Source: an uncultured Sphingomonas sp. | Lineage (GTDB): Bacteria > Pseudomonadota > Alphaproteobacteria > Sphingomonadales > Sphingomonadaceae | NCBI RefSeq assembly: GCF_902806265.1 | Contig: NZ_CADCVZ010000019.1 | Location: forward strand, 1 to 41,826 | Length of the DNA: 41,826 bases | Direction of reading: 5' to 3' | The notes under the pieces: generated by a model | Database searches by the model: none | What the model was told of the DNA's origin: nothing | What the model saw: the letters and a program-made list of their open reading frames with translations, nothing else | Shown here: in pieces, positions 40,863 through 41,826 of the stretch | How positions within the stretch are numbered: position 1 is the stretch's first letter | How the letters are laid out: each line of letters opens with the position of its first letter | Position numbers and translations under genes: made by a program

Positions 40863-41826
40863 ATGATGCGCAAAGCCCTTCTGTCACTCATGATCGTGCT
40901 CGGAACGATAGCGTCGCCTCTCCCCGCTCAACCGGCAAGGCCGCTCAGCTCGACAACGGCGAGCCCGCTCTCACCTGCCGAGGCGGTGCAGTCGCGAGGC
41001 GAGGTCGCACCGGGCCAAGTTCAGGGCACTCAGCTGACAGCGGCAGACGTGAACGGATGGTTGGACGGCTTTCTGCCCTACGCTCTCGCGCGCGGCGACA
41101 TTCCCGGCGCGGTGGTGGTGGTTGTCAGGGACGGCCAGATCGTGACCCAGCGCGGCTACGGCTTCGCGGACGTGGCAAAGGGCCGGAGAGTCGATCCCAG
41201 GACGACCCTGTTCCGTCCCGGGTCGATCTCCAAGCTCTTCACCTGGACTGCAGTCATGCAGCAGGTCGAGCGGGGCAAGCTCAACCTCGACACGGACGTG
41301 AACCGGTATCTGGATTTCACGATACCTGCCTACGAAGGCAGGCCGGTTACGCTCCGCAACATCATGACGCACACGGCCGGCTTCGAGGAGCAGGTCAAGG
41401 ACATCATCGTCACCGACCCGAAGAAGGCTCTTGGCTACGAGGAGCTGCTGAAACGGTGGGTGCCGCACCGCGTCTATGCGCCGGGGACTACTCCGGCCTA
41501 CTCGAACTATGCGACTTCGCTGGCGGGCTACATCGTCCAGCGGGTCTCCGGCCAGCCGTTCGACACCTACGTCGAGCGCAACATCTTCGCGCCGCTGCAA
41601 ATGACGCGCTCGTCGATGCGCCAGCCGCTGCCCGCCAACCTTCGGCCGCTCATGTCGCTGGGCTACGCGCCAGGGCAGGAGGAGCCGATCGGATTCGAGT
41701 TCGTCGGGCCCGCGCCGGCCGGCAGCCTGTCCTCCACTGGGGAGGACATGGCGCGCTTCATGATCGCGCACCTGCAGAACGGCGCCGGGCTCCTCCAGCC
41801 GCGCACCGCACAGCTGATGCACAGCG
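40863..41826 (+). CDS. Serine hydrolase, beta-lactamase class C family (3' end cut by window edge)
   Basis: Exported serine hydrolase, incomplete at the right edge (321 codons seen). The signal peptide is MMRKALLSLMIVLGTIASPL with cleavage near PAQ. The nucleophile motif is SISK (S121, K124) and the second motif is YSN (213-215), as in class C beta-lactamases, esterases and D-aminopeptidases. GAVVVVVRDGQIVTQRGYGF and THTAGFEE are family-typical. The third KTG/HxG motif lies beyond the window. Both ATGs at 40863 and 40866 could start it. The probable promoter at 40746-40773 makes it an independent unit. The substrate cannot be deduced; most relatives of this kind are not resistance enzymes. 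Confidence 0.93.
   Translation, partial: MMRKALLSLMIVLGTIASPLPAQPARPLSSTTASPLSPAEAVQSRGEVAPGQVQGTQLTAADVNGWLDGFLPYALARGDIPGAVVVVVRDGQIVTQRGYGFADVAKGRRVDPRTTLFRPGSISKLFTWTAVMQQVERGKLNLDTDVNRYLDFTIPAYEGRPVTLRNIMTHTAGFEEQVKDIIVTDPKKALGYEELLKRWVPHRVYAPGTTPAYSNYATSLAGYIVQRVSGQPFDTYVERNIFAPLQMTRSSMRQPLPANLRPLMSLGYAPGQEEPIGFEFVGPAPAGSLSSTGEDMARFMIAHLQNGAGLLQPRTAQLMHS

Overview
This is a GC-rich, gene-dense stretch of a Gram-negative chromosome, most likely from a sphingomonad-type alphaproteobacterium. The evidence is two TonB-dependent receptors (one with a Caulobacter/Sphingomonas-style plug), an OprB-type porin, PepSY membrane proteins, secreted amidohydrolases, tightly packed operons with 4-base start/stop overlaps, and frequent GTG/TTG starts. 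The genus is inferred from gene content only. I saw no tRNA, rRNA, CRISPR array, insertion sequence or phage gene.

Region A (1-9895, minus strand) reads as one long leftward operon starting at a divergent promoter near 9.9-10.07 kb. Its order is histidine phosphatase, SAM methyltransferase, an unusual clan GH-A glycosidase, actinobacterial-type myo-inositol-3-phosphate synthase, a DUF1003 membrane protein, a complete MalK/MalF/MalG/solute-binding-protein sugar importer and, after a 144-base gap, a TonB-dependent receptor that runs off the left edge.

Region B (10066-19329, plus strand) is the divergent partner operon: two extended SDR epimerases, a GT4 glycosyltransferase, three tandem CgeB-like glycosyltransferases, a UDP-glucuronate-decarboxylase-like SDR and an unrecognised protein with phosphoribosyltransferase-like and kinase-like halves. 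The first seven genes are joined by six consecutive 4-base overlaps. Region C (19252-22252, minus) converges on it with a WbpP-type UDP-HexNAc 4-epimerase, a medium-chain dehydrogenase and a Gfo/Idh oxidoreductase. A, B and C together look like one orphan pathway for an inositol- or pentose/uronate-containing glycoconjugate or oligosaccharide, with an uptake arm attached. I do not recognise the product.

Region D (22370-33726) holds a 56-aa membrane protein, a PepSY membrane protein with a Fur-box-like inverted repeat upstream, a 55-aa membrane protein, a TRIC-type channel, and then an operon of a siderophore-type TonB receptor, three secreted amidohydrolase-family proteins (the middle one lacks the usual metal ligands) and a small exported protein.

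Region E (33727-41826) has an AraC regulator divergent from an esterase / PaiB-like / OprB porin operon, a second PepSY protein converging on the porin, a small outer-membrane-type barrel without a signal peptide, a FetA/FetB-like ABC pair, and a promoter followed by a class C serine hydrolase cut by the right edge.

The points most worth a second look are the apparent circular permutation of the glycosidase TIM barrel (7618-8541), the orphan glycoconjugate locus with its three CgeB-like enzymes and PRTase/kinase fusion, the repeated GGGAACA elements between the two large operons, two probable CTG start codons, and the TonB-receptor/triple-amidohydrolase operon with a probable pseudoenzyme.
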